Shown here piece by piece: positions 42,515 through 52,538 of a stretch of DNA of 64,000 nucleotides. The notes under the pieces are model-generated. The model did no database searches. It saw only the letters and a list, made by a program, of their open reading frames with translations, and was not told the origin of the DNA. The stretch is from the NCBI GenBank assembly GCA_023381515.1, contig JAMCQI010000054.1, forward strand, positions 5,902 through 69,901. The letters run 5' to 3'. The translations under genes and the position numbers were made by a program. Position 1 is the first letter of the stretch, and each line of letters begins with the position of its first letter. Origin of the DNA: Chloroflexota bacterium. Lineage in GTDB: Bacteria > Chloroflexota > Anaerolineae > UBA4142.

Positions 42515-42830
42515 CCATCCCGCAGACCCCGCGGGATCCGAGATCCCGCGGGACCATAGCGGGGCGGGCGCAGTCTCACCCGGTGGGAGGGGGAGACTGC
42601 TTCGCTGCGCTCGCAGTGACACGCGGGCGACCTCGCAGTAGCCGCGACGCCAAGCTGGAGTGCGGTTCAGGTCGGGGGCAACTCGTCATTGCGAGCGACC
42701 GTAGGGAGCGAAGCAATCTCACCCGAGGCCGAGATTGCGCCCGCCCCGCTATGGTCCCGCGGGAGATCGCGGGATCTCGGATCCCGCGGGTCCCTAGACC
42801 CCGCGACTCCTGCGGGGGTCTGCGGGATGG
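42515..42830. repeat. 316-bp foldback (inverted) repeat with internal palindromes
   Basis: The left arm 42515-42571 is matched by the inverse of 42737-42830: blocks CCATCCCGCAGACCCC, GCGGGATCCGAGATCCC and GGACCATAGCGGGGCGGGCG recur, with about 35 extra bases in the right arm. Inside, GAGACTGCTTCGCT and TCGCAGTGAC are mirrored by the GTCATTGCGAGCG...AGCGAAGCAATCTC segment around 42690-42720. There is no transposase. The surrounding 42270-42960 is gene-free and includes further direct repeats of the arm sequences (about 42446-42477 and 42785-42815). Confidence 0.75.
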
Positions 42831-42927
42831 CACTCCACAGGACGCCGCCGCTTCGCGGCTCCTCGCATTGACGCTCGTCTGTGTCAATTCGCCCCGAAAC
42901 TGAACTACACCCCCAAGCCGCCCCGCG

Positions 42928-42956
42928 TTGCGAAAATTGCCCATTTGAGTTATAAT
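42928..42956 (+). promoter_or_regulatory. Promoter of greA
   Basis: TTGCGA (42928-42933), 17-bp spacer, TATAAT (42951-42956), about 80 bases before the greA ATG. Confidence 0.75.
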
Positions 42957-43036
42957 ATACTCGGTTGGATGTCGTTCTCTGTGCCAGGGCACGGCGATGT
43001 CCGACTGATTTTTTATTTGGAAGGGGCTGCTACTGC

Positions 43037-43507
43037 ATGGCTGAAAAACCAATTTTTCTGACGCCCGAAGGACGCGCGAAACTTGAAGCGGAGCTGGAAA
43101 ACTTGCGCACGGTCCGGCGCGCCGAGGTCGCGGAACGGATTCACTCTGCCAAGGAAGAGGGCGACATCATGGAAAACTCGGCTTACGATGAAGCCAAGAA
43201 CGAACAGGCGTTTGTCGAAGGCCGAATCATGACGATCGAGCAGATGCTCAAGAACGCCGTCATCATCGATCAGACACGGGCCGCGGATACGGTGGGCCTC
43301 GGCTCTTATGTGACCGTAGTGGAACGCGGCCGCAGGGAGGACGAAGTCTTCCAAATTGTCGGATCCGCGGAAGCGGACCCAACCCACGGCCGCATCTCCA
43401 ACGAGTCGCCCGTCGGGCGCGCGCTCCTCGGTAAGCGCGTGGGGGACGAAATCCCCGTCCGCACTCCCGATGGTATCCGTCACCTGAAGATTTCCGACAT
43501 TCGCTAA
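43037..43507 (+). CDS. greA: Transcription elongation factor GreA
   Basis: Rescues backtracked RNA polymerase by stimulating transcript cleavage. 156 aa, normal length. Coiled-coil N-terminus FLTPEGRAKLEAELENLRTVRRAEVAERIHSAKEEGDIMENSAYDEAKNEQAFVEGRI, with the catalytic acidic tip (EEGDIMENSAYD). FKBP-like C-terminal domain: VTVVERGRREDEVFQIVGSAEADP and ISNESPVGRALLGKRVGDEI. ATG at 43037 with GGAAGGGG upstream. It is followed by a terminator-type hairpin and then lysS, an arrangement seen in many bacteria. Confidence 0.97.
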   Translation: MAEKPIFLTPEGRAKLEAELENLRTVRRAEVAERIHSAKEEGDIMENSAYDEAKNEQAFVEGRIMTIEQMLKNAVIIDQTRAADTVGLGSYVTVVERGRREDEVFQIVGSAEADPTHGRISNESPVGRALLGKRVGDEIPVRTPDGIRHLKISDIR

Positions 43508-43515
43508 GATAACCG

Positions 43516-43546
43516 AGAGGTGAGGGAACAACCTCACCTCTTTATT
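43516..43546 (+). terminator. Terminator-like hairpin between greA and lysS
   Basis: AGAGGTGAGG-(6 nt)-CCTCACCTCT, 10-bp perfect stem followed by TTATTAT, nine bases after the greA stop. Some read-through to lysS is likely as no separate promoter was identified. Confidence 0.85.
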
Positions 43547-43574
43547 ATCTGATCCTCTCGTTTCTGGAGATTCG

Positions 43575-45050
43575 ATGGACGACGATTTCGCGGCACGCTT
43601 GAACGATCAAGAGCAACAACGTTACCAAAAGCTCGGGCGCTTGCGCGAGCGCGGGATCGAGCCTTTTCCGCTCCGGGCCGCTCGCACGCATACGACTCAC
43701 GAGGTGATCGAGGCCTTTACGCGGGGTGAACCGCTCGAATCTGTGCGCCTGGCCGGCCGCCTCATCTCGCTTCGAGATATGGGCAAGATCACGTTTGCCC
43801 ATTTGCAGGATGGCACCGGCAAGCTCCAACTCCTCTTCCGCCGGAACGTCGTGGGAGAGGAAGCGTATGCCCTGCTCCTCAAGGACTTGGACCTCGGCGA
43901 TTTCATCGGCGTGGAAGGGAAGGTCATCCGCACCAAGACGGGTGAAATCACGCTCGAGGCGACGCACCTTGAACTCTTGTCCAAGACTCTATCGCCTCTG
44001 CCGGAGAAGTGGCACGGGCTGAAAGATGTCGAGACTCGTTACCGTCAACGTTATCTCGATTTGCAGGCGAGCGAAGAGGTGCGCAAGATCTTTATCGTGC
44101 GCGCCCGCGCGATCGCGGCGATGCGCCAGTATTTGGATGCCCACGGCTTTATCGAGGTGGAGACGCCGACTCTTCAACCTCTCTACGGCGGCGCCATGGC
44201 AGAGCCATTCACGACGCATCATAACAAGCTCGACCGCGACCTCTATCTCCGGATCGCGACCGAGCTGTATTTAAAGCGGCTCCTCGTCGGCGGATTCGAG
44301 CGGGTGTACGAAATCGGCAAGGACTTTCGCAACGAAGGAATTGACACCAAGCACAATCCCGAGTTCACGATGATGGAGTGCTACCAAGCTTTTGCCGATT
44401 ACACGACAATGATGACGCTCGTCGAAGAGGTGTATGCGGCGTGCGCACAGGCGGCCGTCGGCTCCCTCCAGCTCCCCTATCAGGGGAACTCGGTGGACCT
44501 CACTCCCCCCTGGAAGCGACTCACCATCCGGGATGCAATTCTCGAGGCGACGCGCATCGACATCTACCAGGACGCGGACTTGGCGAGTCTGCGGCGACGC
44601 ATCGAAGAACTGGGACTCAAGATCGAGTTCCACCCCACGTGGGGCAAGATGGTGGACGAATTGCTCAGCACGTTTGTCGAGCCTCACCTGATCCAGCCGA
44701 CTTTTATCATGGACTATCCGGAAGAGATTTCGCCTCTTGCGAAAAAAAAGCCGGAGAATCCGCGGGTCGTCGAGCGATTCGAGGCCTTTGCCGGCGGCCT
44801 CGAGTTGGGAAATGCCTTTACGGAGCTGAATGATCCATTGGACCAATACGCCCGCTTTATGGAGCAAGCGGAACAGCGCCGCGCGGGTGACCGGGAAGCG
44901 CAACAACTGGACCTCGATTACGTCGAGGCGCTGATGCACGGCATGCCGCCCACCGGCGGGCTCGGGCTGGGGATTGACCGTATGACGATGCTCTTTGCCG
45001 ATCAGTCTTCCATCCGCGAGGTCATTCTCTTTCCGCAATTGAGAACGTGA
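43575..45050 (+). CDS. lysS: Lysyl-tRNA synthetase, class II
   Basis: Charges tRNA-Lys. 491 aa, typical of class II LysRS. N-terminal OB-fold anticodon-binding domain (VRLAGRLISLRDMGKITFAHLQDGTGKLQLLF), motif 1 (ARAIAAMRQYLDAHGFIEVETPTLQ), motif 2 (FERVYEIGKDFRNEGIDTKHNPEFTMMECY), and motif 3 (GGLGLGIDRMTMLFADQSSIREVILFP). No anomalies. The GH57 gene starts four bases after the stop. Confidence 0.97.
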   Translation: MDDDFAARLNDQEQQRYQKLGRLRERGIEPFPLRAARTHTTHEVIEAFTRGEPLESVRLAGRLISLRDMGKITFAHLQDGTGKLQLLFRRNVVGEEAYALLLKDLDLGDFIGVEGKVIRTKTGEITLEATHLELLSKTLSPLPEKWHGLKDVETRYRQRYLDLQASEEVRKIFIVRARAIAAMRQYLDAHGFIEVETPTLQPLYGGAMAEPFTTHHNKLDRDLYLRIATELYLKRLLVGGFERVYEIGKDFRNEGIDTKHNPEFTMMECYQAFADYTTMMTLVEEVYAACAQAAVGSLQLPYQGNSVDLTPPWKRLTIRDAILEATRIDIYQDADLASLRRRIEELGLKIEFHPTWGKMVDELLSTFVEPHLIQPTFIMDYPEEISPLAKKKPENPRVVERFEAFAGGLELGNAFTELNDPLDQYARFMEQAEQRRAGDREAQQLDLDYVEALMHGMPPTGGLGLGIDRMTMLFADQSSIREVILFPQLRT

Positions 45051-45053
45051 GGA

Positions 45054-47285
45054 ATGGCACATCCTCTCTACGTAGCCCTCGTCTGGCACCAACACCAACC
45101 GGACTATCGGGACCCCTCGGGCGGGCCGGCCCTCATGCCCTGGGCCCGCCTCCACGCGGCCAAAGACTATTTACACATGGCCGAACTGGTGGCCGACTTT
45201 CCAAAGATCCATTGCACCTTCAACTATGTGCCCTCGCTCGCAGAGCAGATCGCCTCCATTGGCGCAGGGAAATACGTGGATGCATGGCAAGTTCTGAGTC
45301 TGAAAGAATCCTGGACGGAAGCGGAGAAGCAATTCCTGCTCGACCACTTTTTTTCGGTTCATCCGCGCCTGCTCGCGCGCTATCCCCCCTACGTCCGGCT
45401 TGCCCAGTACAAGCAGGTCGATTCCAAATACCTGAACGACCAATACTGGATGGATCTCGCCGCTTGGTTCAACCTCGCGTGGTTCGATGCGCGCGCAATC
45501 GCCCGAGATGAGCAATTGACCGCGCTCGTCGAAAAAGGGGAGAATTTCACGCGGCAAGATATGGCCGTCATTATCGACAAACAGCGTGACCTCGCGGCCC
45601 GGGTCCTCCCTTTCCATCGTGAGCTTGCTGCCCGCGGGCAGATCGAAATCTCCGTCTCGCCGTACTATCATCCCATCTTGCCGCTCCTCATCGACCAGCG
45701 TTCGGCGCGGGAAGCGATTCCGAATCTCCCGCTGCCTGCTACCCTTTTCGCGCATCCGGAGGATGCCGCCGAGCAGCTCCGCCGCGCCGTCCTGGCGCAC
45801 CGGACCTATTTTGGTCAATCGCCCCGCGGCTTGTGGACGTCCGAAGGCTCGGTCAGCGACGCCCTGCCGAAAATCCTTCCCGAGAACTTTTCGTGGATGG
45901 CTTCCGATGAGAACATCCTGGCCCGCTCTTTGGGCAAAGCCATCGAACGCGACCACGAAGGCCACCTCACGAATCCGCGTGTCCTCTACCAGCCGTATGC
46001 CCGTCCACTCGAAACGAGCAGGCACCAGGGACGCAGCCCCTTGCAGGCGAACTCTCTGGCCTTGATTTTTCGCGATCACGCCCTCTCCGACCGCATCGGC
46101 TTTGCCTACCAGTACATGCCGGCTCACGATGCCGCTCAGGACTTGGTCTATCGTCTCCATACCATCCGGGAGCGCCTGGCCGACGACGAACATGCTTATT
46201 TGGTCTCGATCATTCTCGACGGCGAGAATGCCTGGGAGTCGTACGAGGATAATGGCGACCCCTTTTTCCGAGAGCTGTATGGAGCGCTTGCCAATGACCC
46301 CACGCTTCGAACCGTAACGGTGAGCGAATATCTTCATGAGAACCGTCCGCGCAGAAGGATCGGCCATATCGCCGCCGGCAGTTGGATCAACGGCAACTTT
46401 GACACGTGGATCGGCGAACCGGCCCAGAACCGCGCCTGGGACTTGCTCGCCGACGCTCGCACGGCGCTCGGCGCCTGGGAACGCGAGTACTCACTGGCCG
46501 ACGAAGGGGTGATGGCGCGAGCGTGGGACGAGCTGTACATCGCCGAGGGGAGCGATTGGTTCTGGTGGTACTCCAGCCGCAATCATTCGGCCCAGGACAC
46601 CATGTTTGACGAGCTCTTCCGCGGCCATTTGCAGAGGGTCTATGCCACGATCGGCTTGCCCGTTCCCGATTCTCTGAGAGAGCCTATTCGGAAAGCTGCG
46701 GCGGAAATTCAAGAGCGAGGCATTACGGCCGTCATTACGCCGAGCCTCCGTGCCACTCCCGACGACCTTGACGAATGGAACGGAGCAGGCGCCATCGCCC
46801 CTGAATCTGCCGGAGGGACCATGCAGCGAGCGGAGACGGGATTGGTGCGAGTCTTGTACGGCTATGATTCCGCCAAGCTCTTTTTCCGAGTCGAGGGGGG
46901 GGCTGACCTCGCGGCCGCGCGGGTCTCGGTCTACTTGCAGACTCCCCGCGCGGAGCGCTATAACTCGCGTCCTCGCGGGGCCGAATCAAATTACGGCCTA
47001 TCGCTCTCCTGGGAAATTTCCGTCGACCCCCGAAATGCCCAGGGAGACTCACCCATACAGGCGTACAGAGCGGACGGGCAGGGGGTGTGGAAAAGCACTC
47101 CTGTACAAGCGTCCGCGACAGTGCGCGACCGCATCGTGGAAATCGCAGTCCCGCTGCAAGACGTCAATCTGCATTGGGGAGACTCGGCCGGGATCCTCGT
47201 CGCAATTACGAATCCCGAAAAGCAAACGCTCGTGGGTACCTTGCCCACGGCGGGAGCACAGCCCTTCACCCTCGGCGCATTGTAG
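45054..47285 (+). CDS. Glycoside hydrolase family 57 protein with C-terminal extension
   Basis: Likely alpha-amylase or amylopullulanase-type glucanase acting on glycogen or starch. 743 aa. GH57 motifs: WHQHQPDY (motif 1), QIEISVSPYYHPILPLL (motif 2), RGLWTSEGSVSDALPKIL with the catalytic nucleophile Glu (motif 3), and SIILDGENAWESYEDNG with the acid/base Asp (motif 4), then AEGSDWFWWYSSRNHS (motif 5). The last ~150 residues (VLYGYDSAKLFFRVEGGADLAAARVSVYLQTP...) form a beta-sandwich-like domain of the DUF1957/DOMON-like kind often appended to bacterial GH57. No signal peptide, so cytoplasmic, for example glycogen turnover. Probably co-transcribed with lysS. Confidence 0.92.
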   Translation: MAHPLYVALVWHQHQPDYRDPSGGPALMPWARLHAAKDYLHMAELVADFPKIHCTFNYVPSLAEQIASIGAGKYVDAWQVLSLKESWTEAEKQFLLDHFFSVHPRLLARYPPYVRLAQYKQVDSKYLNDQYWMDLAAWFNLAWFDARAIARDEQLTALVEKGENFTRQDMAVIIDKQRDLAARVLPFHRELAARGQIEISVSPYYHPILPLLIDQRSAREAIPNLPLPATLFAHPEDAAEQLRRAVLAHRTYFGQSPRGLWTSEGSVSDALPKILPENFSWMASDENILARSLGKAIERDHEGHLTNPRVLYQPYARPLETSRHQGRSPLQANSLALIFRDHALSDRIGFAYQYMPAHDAAQDLVYRLHTIRERLADDEHAYLVSIILDGENAWESYEDNGDPFFRELYGALANDPTLRTVTVSEYLHENRPRRRIGHIAAGSWINGNFDTWIGEPAQNRAWDLLADARTALGAWEREYSLADEGVMARAWDELYIAEGSDWFWWYSSRNHSAQDTMFDELFRGHLQRVYATIGLPVPDSLREPIRKAAAEIQERGITAVITPSLRATPDDLDEWNGAGAIAPESAGGTMQRAETGLVRVLYGYDSAKLFFRVEGGADLAAARVSVYLQTPRAERYNSRPRGAESNYGLSLSWEISVDPRNAQGDSPIQAYRADGQGVWKSTPVQASATVRDRIVEIAVPLQDVNLHWGDSAGILVAITNPEKQTLVGTLPTAGAQPFTLGAL

Positions 47286-47412
47286 TAGGATTAAACAGTA
47301 CTTCGGCGACCCGGCTCAGCGCCGCAAGGCCTTTGGCTTCATAGGGCAAAAGCGGCAGTTGGACGAGGTCCATCCTCCGACCGTACTCTTCCTCCAGTAT
47401 TCGGATATGCCG
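47266..47412 (-). pseudogene. Possible remnant of an ArsA-like ATPase C-terminus
   Basis: On the minus strand the ~45 residues IRILEEEYGRRMDLVQLPLLPYEAKGLAALSRVAEVLF resemble the C-terminal end of ArsA/GET3-family ATPases (a PL-x-P-x-E-x-x-GL-x-x-L pattern). Upstream the frame continues into unrelated sequence, with no ATPase core. It may be a decayed fragment; the assignment is by eye only. Confidence 0.35.
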
Positions 47413-47588
47413 CTCGTATGCACAAAAATGGTGCAGGAGACTCCTGCACCGTATAATAGTGCTTGCTATGTGCCCACTTCCACAACTTGGTTTCAGAGCT
47501 TTTCCCGTCTGGCTTGGCGCATCGCCCAATGGATACAGGCTGTAAGCATCTCTTTCTATTTCCCTGACTCGTTGATCCCTGCACCGGC
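47413..47588. other. Gap between GH57 and the response regulator
   Basis: GGTGCAGGAG and its complement CTCCTGCACC form a near-perfect palindrome at 47430-47450, followed by GTATAATAG, which resembles a -10 element. No gene supported. Confidence 0.45.
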
Positions 47589-48245
47589 TCAGGGGCGGAC
47601 GCTCTTTTTGAGCAAGCCGGTCTGCATGGCATAGGCCACAGCCTGGGCGCGGTTGCGCAGATGCAGCTTTTCCAGGATATTCTTGAGATGATACTTGACC
47701 GTATTCTCCGTCACATTCAGCTTCACGGCAATGTCGCGATTGGTCGAACCCTCGGCGACCAAACGTAGGACTTCTTTCTCCCGATCGGTCAGGTCCTCCT
47801 TGTTCGACGATTGGGCGGCATCTTGCTGCAGATGCCGCGCAAACTCTCCCAGAATCTTGGTCGCGAGACCCCGCGAGATGGGCGCCTCGCCCTGCGCGAC
47901 GCCGTTCAGTAGTTCGAAAAAGGCCTGGGATTGCAGACTCTTGAGTAGGTAGCCCTGGGCCCCGCTCTTGATCGCCTCGAACAACACTTCGTCGTCGTCC
48001 GACACCGTCAGAATCACGATCTTGGTCTCGGGCATCTCGGTCTTGATGAGCCGCGTAGCTTCGAGCCCATTCATTTGCGGCATGTTCACATCCATCAAGA
48101 CCAACTCGGGCTTGAGCGCCCGTGCTTTTTCCAGAGCTTCCAGACCATTACTCGCTTCCCCGACCACCTCCATCCCCCGCGCGCGCAGTAAGGCTGCCAA
48201 CCCATCTCGAAACAGCGGATGATCATCTGCCAGCAACACGCGCAT
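47589..48245 (-). CDS. NarL/LuxR-family response regulator
   Basis: 218 aa. Receiver domain: [18 protein letters not shown] (acidic pocket DD), [20 protein letters not shown] (phospho-acceptor Asp in LMDVNMP), [26 protein letters not shown] (Thr and Lys switch). Output domain [52 protein letters not shown] is a LuxR helix-turn-helix. The ATG at 48245 is eight bases after the kinase stop, so kinase and regulator are coupled. Target genes are unknown. Confidence 0.94.
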   Translation of the reverse strand: MRVLLADDHPLFRDGLAALLRARGMEVVGEASNGLEALEKARALKPELVLMDVNMPQMNGLEATRLIKTEMPETKIVILTVSDDDEVLFEAIKSGAQGYLLKSLQSQAFFELLNGVAQGEAPISRGLATKILGEFARHLQQDAAQSSNKEDLTDREKEVLRLVAEGSTNRDIAVKLNVTENTVKYHLKNILEKLHLRNRAQAVAYAMQTGLLKKSVRP

Positions 48246-48253
48246 CGCCACCA

Positions 48254-50191
48254 CTAGCGCCCTCCCGCATAACTGAGTGGAACCTGTACGATGATCTGCG
48301 CGCCGACACCGGGTTGAGAGACGACGACGAAGGCACCGCCAACCGACTCGGCGCGCTCGCGCATCGTCTGCAGCCCAAACTGGGGCCAATCGCCCCGCGC
48401 AATCCGGCCGGGGTCAAAGCCGTGCCCGTCATCCTCGATCCGCATCTCGGCGTGACCATCTATTCTCGAAAAACGGACAATCGCATGATCGGCGCGTGCA
48501 TGTTTGCGAATGTTCGTCAACGATTCCTGCACAATCCGAATGAGCTGCAGCTCCACCGCGGGCGCGAACCTGATTTCGCCAGCGCCGTCTTCGACGACGA
48601 GCCGCGTGTTAATTCCACTTTGCTTGCTGTAGGATTCCACATAGCCGGCCAGAGCCGGCAGCAAACTCTTTTCGGGAGAAATGGCCGTGCGTAGACCGAG
48701 AATGACCTCACGCACGTCGGCGTACAACTCTTGAGACAAACTGATGAGTTGGTCAATCTGCTCGTGCGCCTCGTCCACTCTGTTTTGCTCGAGCAGCTCA
48801 CGCGCCGCCTGTGATTTCGTATTCACAAAGCCCAATACTTGGGCCAAGGTGTCGTGCATTTCACGCGCCAGCCGTTCGCGCTCGATGGAGATGGCGGTAT
48901 TGCTGGCCCGGTCGTACGCACGCGCGGGGTGAATCGCAATCGCCGCCTGGTCGGCGAGTCCCCCCAAGACTTGCACCTCCCGATCTCCAAATGTACGGGG
49001 GCGGGCCGAAGAGACGCACAAACAGCCGATGACCTGGTCTGCTACGCGCACCGGTATCTCGACGTGCGTCCGCCGGAAAGGGCCGCGGATGAGAGCACAA
49101 GTAAGGCAGTCTTCCCCCTGGTGGGCAACATCCACACGCAAGACCCCAATTCGCTGTGCGACACGCCTTCCCAGGCTGCCTGGAGATTCAAACGCCTCCG
49201 CCGGCCCACTCTTGCTTCCGACGACCAGCCAGCGCTCTTGAGCATCCCATAAACACAAGGCGGCCGCATCCACATTCAGAAGGGCGCGGCCGCGCTCGGT
49301 GACAGTATTCAGAACCTGCGCCAAGTCCAGCTTAGACGAAACGTCTATCCCGGCTTTGTACAAGCTCTCTGCCTCGGCCTGCCGCACTCGTGCCGCCTCG
49401 TACAAATGGGCATTTTCAATAGCCAGGCCCACCTCCCGGCCGATGGAGGTCAGCAGATCGAGGCTGGAAGAAGCCAGGTCTCCCGAGTGCCGTGCCGCAA
49501 TCTCGACGACGCCGACGACGCGATCCTTGGCGACGAGCGGGACGCTCGCAAATTGCACAAATCCCTTGGCGCGCAAGGGGGCTAATTCGGGGCTGGTTTC
49601 CCGGTTCAAATCCGGTATACCTTTGGCCTGAGCGGTGGCAGCAACCTGGCCGGCTGTGCCCTCTCCCAGCTTGAGGACGGCGGGTTCCTCAAAGGCCTCA
49701 GGAAAGAGCCCGCGGTGGACGACATTCTTTAGGCTGCTGGAATCCGCCTCGACAAGCCATACCCGGCCGGCCCCGGCATGCGTTAGTTCAAGAACGGCAT
49801 CCAGGACGCGCGAGAGGATCTCGGTCAACTCCAGCGACGAACTAGCAGCCGTCCCTACCCGATTGAGCGCCGTCAATTCGCGTTGGTGCTGGGTAATTTC
49901 CCGCTCGTGCGCGGCCCAACTGTCATTGAGAAAGTGGGCATAAAGGAGCGCCGCCGCGGCGGTGAGCACGACGAGGGTGTAGAGGATGGGGAGAGGGAAA
50001 AAAGCAGGCAAATAAAAGTAGGCAGCGTACGACAAGGCCGCAACGAAGACGACCGGGCCTAGAATCATAAGCCACCGGAGTGCAATGAGCCGATGGATCA
50101 CAGGCGAGACCCTCCCCTTTTCGAGCAGTCGTATAGGCATCGAAGGTGGAGTCCGGACACCCACTCGAGAACCAACTGCGATGGCTCGCAC
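48254..50191 (-). CDS. Membrane sensor histidine kinase with GAF domains (HisKA_3 type)
   Basis: About 628-645 aa. Two N-terminal membrane helices (WLMILGPVVFVAALSYAAYFYL and FFPLPILYTLVVLTAAAALLYAHFL), two GAF domains (TEILSRVLDAVLELTHAGAGRVWLVEADS... and AQVLNTVTERGRALLNVDAAALCLWDAQ...), the phospho-acceptor helix ERERLAREMHDTLAQVLGFV, and the ATP-binding domain with ESLTNIRKHARADHAIV (N box), EDDGHGFDP and FGLQTMRERAES. The open frame begins with a GTG at 50191, but the ATG at 50140 (MPIRLLEKG) is a reasonable alternative. The ligand is unknown; GAF domains with a Cys-rich loop (GEDCLTCALIRG) could sense redox state (inference). Confidence 0.92.
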   Translation of the reverse strand: MRAIAVGSRVGVRTPPSMPIRLLEKGRVSPVIHRLIALRWLMILGPVVFVAALSYAAYFYLPAFFPLPILYTLVVLTAAAALLYAHFLNDSWAAHEREITQHQRELTALNRVGTAASSSLELTEILSRVLDAVLELTHAGAGRVWLVEADSSSLKNVVHRGLFPEAFEEPAVLKLGEGTAGQVAATAQAKGIPDLNRETSPELAPLRAKGFVQFASVPLVAKDRVVGVVEIAARHSGDLASSSLDLLTSIGREVGLAIENAHLYEAARVRQAEAESLYKAGIDVSSKLDLAQVLNTVTERGRALLNVDAAALCLWDAQERWLVVGSKSGPAEAFESPGSLGRRVAQRIGVLRVDVAHQGEDCLTCALIRGPFRRTHVEIPVRVADQVIGCLCVSSARPRTFGDREVQVLGGLADQAAIAIHPARAYDRASNTAISIERERLAREMHDTLAQVLGFVNTKSQAARELLEQNRVDEAHEQIDQLISLSQELYADVREVILGLRTAISPEKSLLPALAGYVESYSKQSGINTRLVVEDGAGEIRFAPAVELQLIRIVQESLTNIRKHARADHAIVRFSRIDGHAEMRIEDDGHGFDPGRIARGDWPQFGLQTMRERAESVGGAFVVVSQPGVGAQIIVQVPLSYAGGR

Positions 50192-50216
50192 ACCTACCTA
50201 CCCAAGTGAGTAGGTG
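50191..50216. promoter_or_regulatory. Palindrome at the 5' end of the kinase gene
   Basis: CACCTAC (50191-50197) and GTAGGTG (50210-50216) are a perfect 7-bp inverted repeat separated by 12 bases, at the upstream edge of the kinase gene. It could be an operator for the cognate regulator or a shared hairpin with guaA. Confidence 0.35.
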
Positions 50217-50315
50217 ATTGCATTATATGCCCGTTCGTGTAGAAATGCAACACCAGAGAAGCGCGCCCACTGGCGACTGTGGACTTGCGACTGGGGGAGG
50301 CGCTGGAGAGAGCCG

Positions 50316-51887
50316 TTATTCCCACTCGATGGTGCCGGGGGGCTTGCTCGTGATGTCGTAGACAACACGGTTAACCCCCCGGACCTCGTTCACAATGCGG
50401 GTACTGATTCGCGCGAGGACCGGATGCGGCAGGCGGGCCCAATCTGCCGTCATTCCATCCGCGCTGGTGACCGCACGCACAGCCACCACGTGGTCATACG
50501 TGCGCCCATCTCCCATCACTCCTACCGTTTTCAGAGGAGTGAGAATGGCAAAGTATTGCCAGACGTCACGAGCAAGACCGGCAGCTTCTATCTCCTCGCG
50601 CACAATGGCATCGGCCGCCTGCAGGATGGCCAAGCCTTGATCGGTAACCGGCCCAAGGATTCGGACAGCCAGACCCGGACCGGGGAACGGTTGGCGGAAG
50701 GCTACTTGCTCCGGCAGCCCCAGTTCGAGTGCAACCGCTCGCACCTCATCTTTGAACAAGTACCGCAGCGGCTCGATCAGCTCAAATTCCAGGTCTTCGG
50801 GCAGACCCCCGACATTGTGATGGGTCTTGATCCGAGCGGCGGCTTGCCGTTCGCGACCCCGCGACTCGATCACATCCGGATAGAGCGTCCCTTGCGCCAG
50901 ATAACGGATGGGTGCGGCATCGGGCGAACGAGTGAGAGCCCGCTCGTGGAGTTCACGCGACGTTTCCTCAAAGACTCGCACAAATTCGGTCCCGATAATC
51001 TTGCGCTTGGCTTCCGGATCGACAACGCCGCGCAGTTTGCCGAGGAAGCGGTCCTGAGCTTGTACGGTTACAACTTCCAGGCCCAGTTGACGATGGAACA
51101 GATCGGCGACACTGCGCGCCTCGCCGGCCCGCAACAGACCGTGGTCGACAAAGACACACACCAACCGCTCGCCAATCGCACGACCCACCAGGGTCGCAGC
51201 AACGGTCGAATCCACACCCCCGCTCAAGGCGCACAGGACACGCGCCGCGCCCACCTGGTCGCGGATGGTCCGGACCGCCGAGTCGATAAAGGCAGCCGGT
51301 GTCCAGTCCCCGGAACAGCCACAAATATCGAACAGGAAATGGCGGAGAATCTCCTGTCCCTGCGGCGTGTGGGAGACCTCGGGGTGAAACTGCAAGCCGT
51401 AGATTTTTCGTGCGGGATCGGCGACGGCCGCGTACGCACACGTATCGCTGTGAGCGAGGACGCCAAAGCCCTGAGGCAAATCGGTGACCTGATCGCCGTG
51501 GCTCATCCAGACTGGAAGCGAAGCCGGCAGACCTGCAAAAAGGGGGGCGGCCTCGTCGACTTGGACGACCGCCGGCCCATATTCCTGCCGCTCGGATCGC
51601 GCCACGCGGCCTCCCAGAGCCTGCGCGAGGAGGTGCAAGCCATAGCAGATGCCGAGCAGAGGCACGTGTAGATCGAACATAAAACCGGGGAGAACCGCCG
51701 CGCCTTCATCGTAGACACTGGCAGGCCCGCCGGAAAGAATAATGCCCCGCGGCTTCAAGCGCTCGATTTCTTCGCGTGGGGCATCATGGGGCAATAGTTC
51801 ACAGTAGACGTGGAGTTCACGCACCCTCCTTGCAATCAGTTGGGTATACTGTGAACCGAAATCGAGGATGACTATAGTATCCGGCAT
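50316..51887 (-). CDS. guaA: GMP synthase (glutamine-hydrolysing)
   Basis: Converts XMP to GMP. 523 aa from the ATG at 51887. Class I glutamine amidotransferase domain: [49 protein letters not shown] (Cys nucleophile), [14 protein letters not shown] (His/Glu). ATP-pyrophosphatase domain: [23 protein letters not shown], then the dimerisation domain [16 protein letters not shown] and the C-terminal PPGTIEWE. It lies 26 bases downstream of xpt, giving a purine-salvage operon. Confidence 0.97.
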   Translation of the reverse strand: MPDTIVILDFGSQYTQLIARRVRELHVYCELLPHDAPREEIERLKPRGIILSGGPASVYDEGAAVLPGFMFDLHVPLLGICYGLHLLAQALGGRVARSERQEYGPAVVQVDEAAPLFAGLPASLPVWMSHGDQVTDLPQGFGVLAHSDTCAYAAVADPARKIYGLQFHPEVSHTPQGQEILRHFLFDICGCSGDWTPAAFIDSAVRTIRDQVGAARVLCALSGGVDSTVAATLVGRAIGERLVCVFVDHGLLRAGEARSVADLFHRQLGLEVVTVQAQDRFLGKLRGVVDPEAKRKIIGTEFVRVFEETSRELHERALTRSPDAAPIRYLAQGTLYPDVIESRGRERQAAARIKTHHNVGGLPEDLEFELIEPLRYLFKDEVRAVALELGLPEQVAFRQPFPGPGLAVRILGPVTDQGLAILQAADAIVREEIEAAGLARDVWQYFAILTPLKTVGVMGDGRTYDHVVAVRAVTSADGMTADWARLPHPVLARISTRIVNEVRGVNRVVYDITSKPPGTIEWE

Positions 51888-51912
51888 AAAGACTGGTCCT
51901 CTCGGGGCGGCC

Positions 51913-52482
51913 TCACGCAAACGTAATGCGGCCGTCCTCCATGCTGGAAATCACGGCGAGGCTCTCAATGGGCACACGGATATCTCGGAGGTTCTGCCGT
52001 CCGCATTCGAACTGCTTCTCGACAACCGTGCCAATGCCGACCAACGTGCCATTCACCTGGGTAATCAGCTGGGCGAGTGCACGGATCGTCTGTGCCGTGG
52101 CGAGAAAATCGTCGATAATCAACACGCGGTCCTGCGACCTCAGGTACTCGGTCGAAACCATCAACTCGACCATCTTGCCATGCGTTCGAGAGCGAGCCCC
52201 CGCGCGCACGATAGCATAGTCCATGGTCAGCGGAGCATGCTTGCGAGCAAAGACGACGGGGATTTCGAGCGCCGCGGCGGTCGCCAAGGCGGGGGCGATA
52301 CCGCTGGTCTCGGCAGTGAGCACTTTGGTGGGGCCTGTGTACGCCAGGCGCCGCGCCAGTTCTTGTCCTACGCGCACCATGAGCCCAGGGTCAATCTGGT
52401 GGTTCAGGAACGAGTCCACCTTCAGAATGCCATTGCCGAGGTCGCGCCCCTCCTTCAGGATACGCTCTTTCAGTTCCTGCAT
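51913..52482 (-). CDS. xpt: Xanthine phosphoribosyltransferase
   Basis: Salvages xanthine to XMP, the substrate of GuaA encoded next. 189 aa. The N-terminal [32 protein letters not shown] is characteristic of Xpt. The PRPP-binding motif is [17 protein letters not shown], and [14 protein letters not shown] is the usual hood segment. The ATG at 52482 follows GGGAGAA. No guanine riboswitch is visible upstream; a plain promoter is. Confidence 0.94.
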   Translation of the reverse strand: MQELKERILKEGRDLGNGILKVDSFLNHQIDPGLMVRVGQELARRLAYTGPTKVLTAETSGIAPALATAAALEIPVVFARKHAPLTMDYAIVRAGARSRTHGKMVELMVSTEYLRSQDRVLIIDDFLATAQTIRALAQLITQVNGTLVGIGTVVEKQFECGRQNLRDIRVPIESLAVISSMEDGRITFA

Positions 52483-52508
52483 TCTCCCTCCGCTTGTCGT
52501 TTCACTGC

Positions 52509-52538
52509 AGTATAACACGGACGGTTCATTTTATGCAA
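52509..52538 (-). promoter_or_regulatory. Promoter of xpt-guaA
   Basis: Minus strand TTGCAT (52538-52533), 18-bp spacer, TATACT (52514-52509), about 25 bases before the xpt ATG. Confidence 0.7.
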
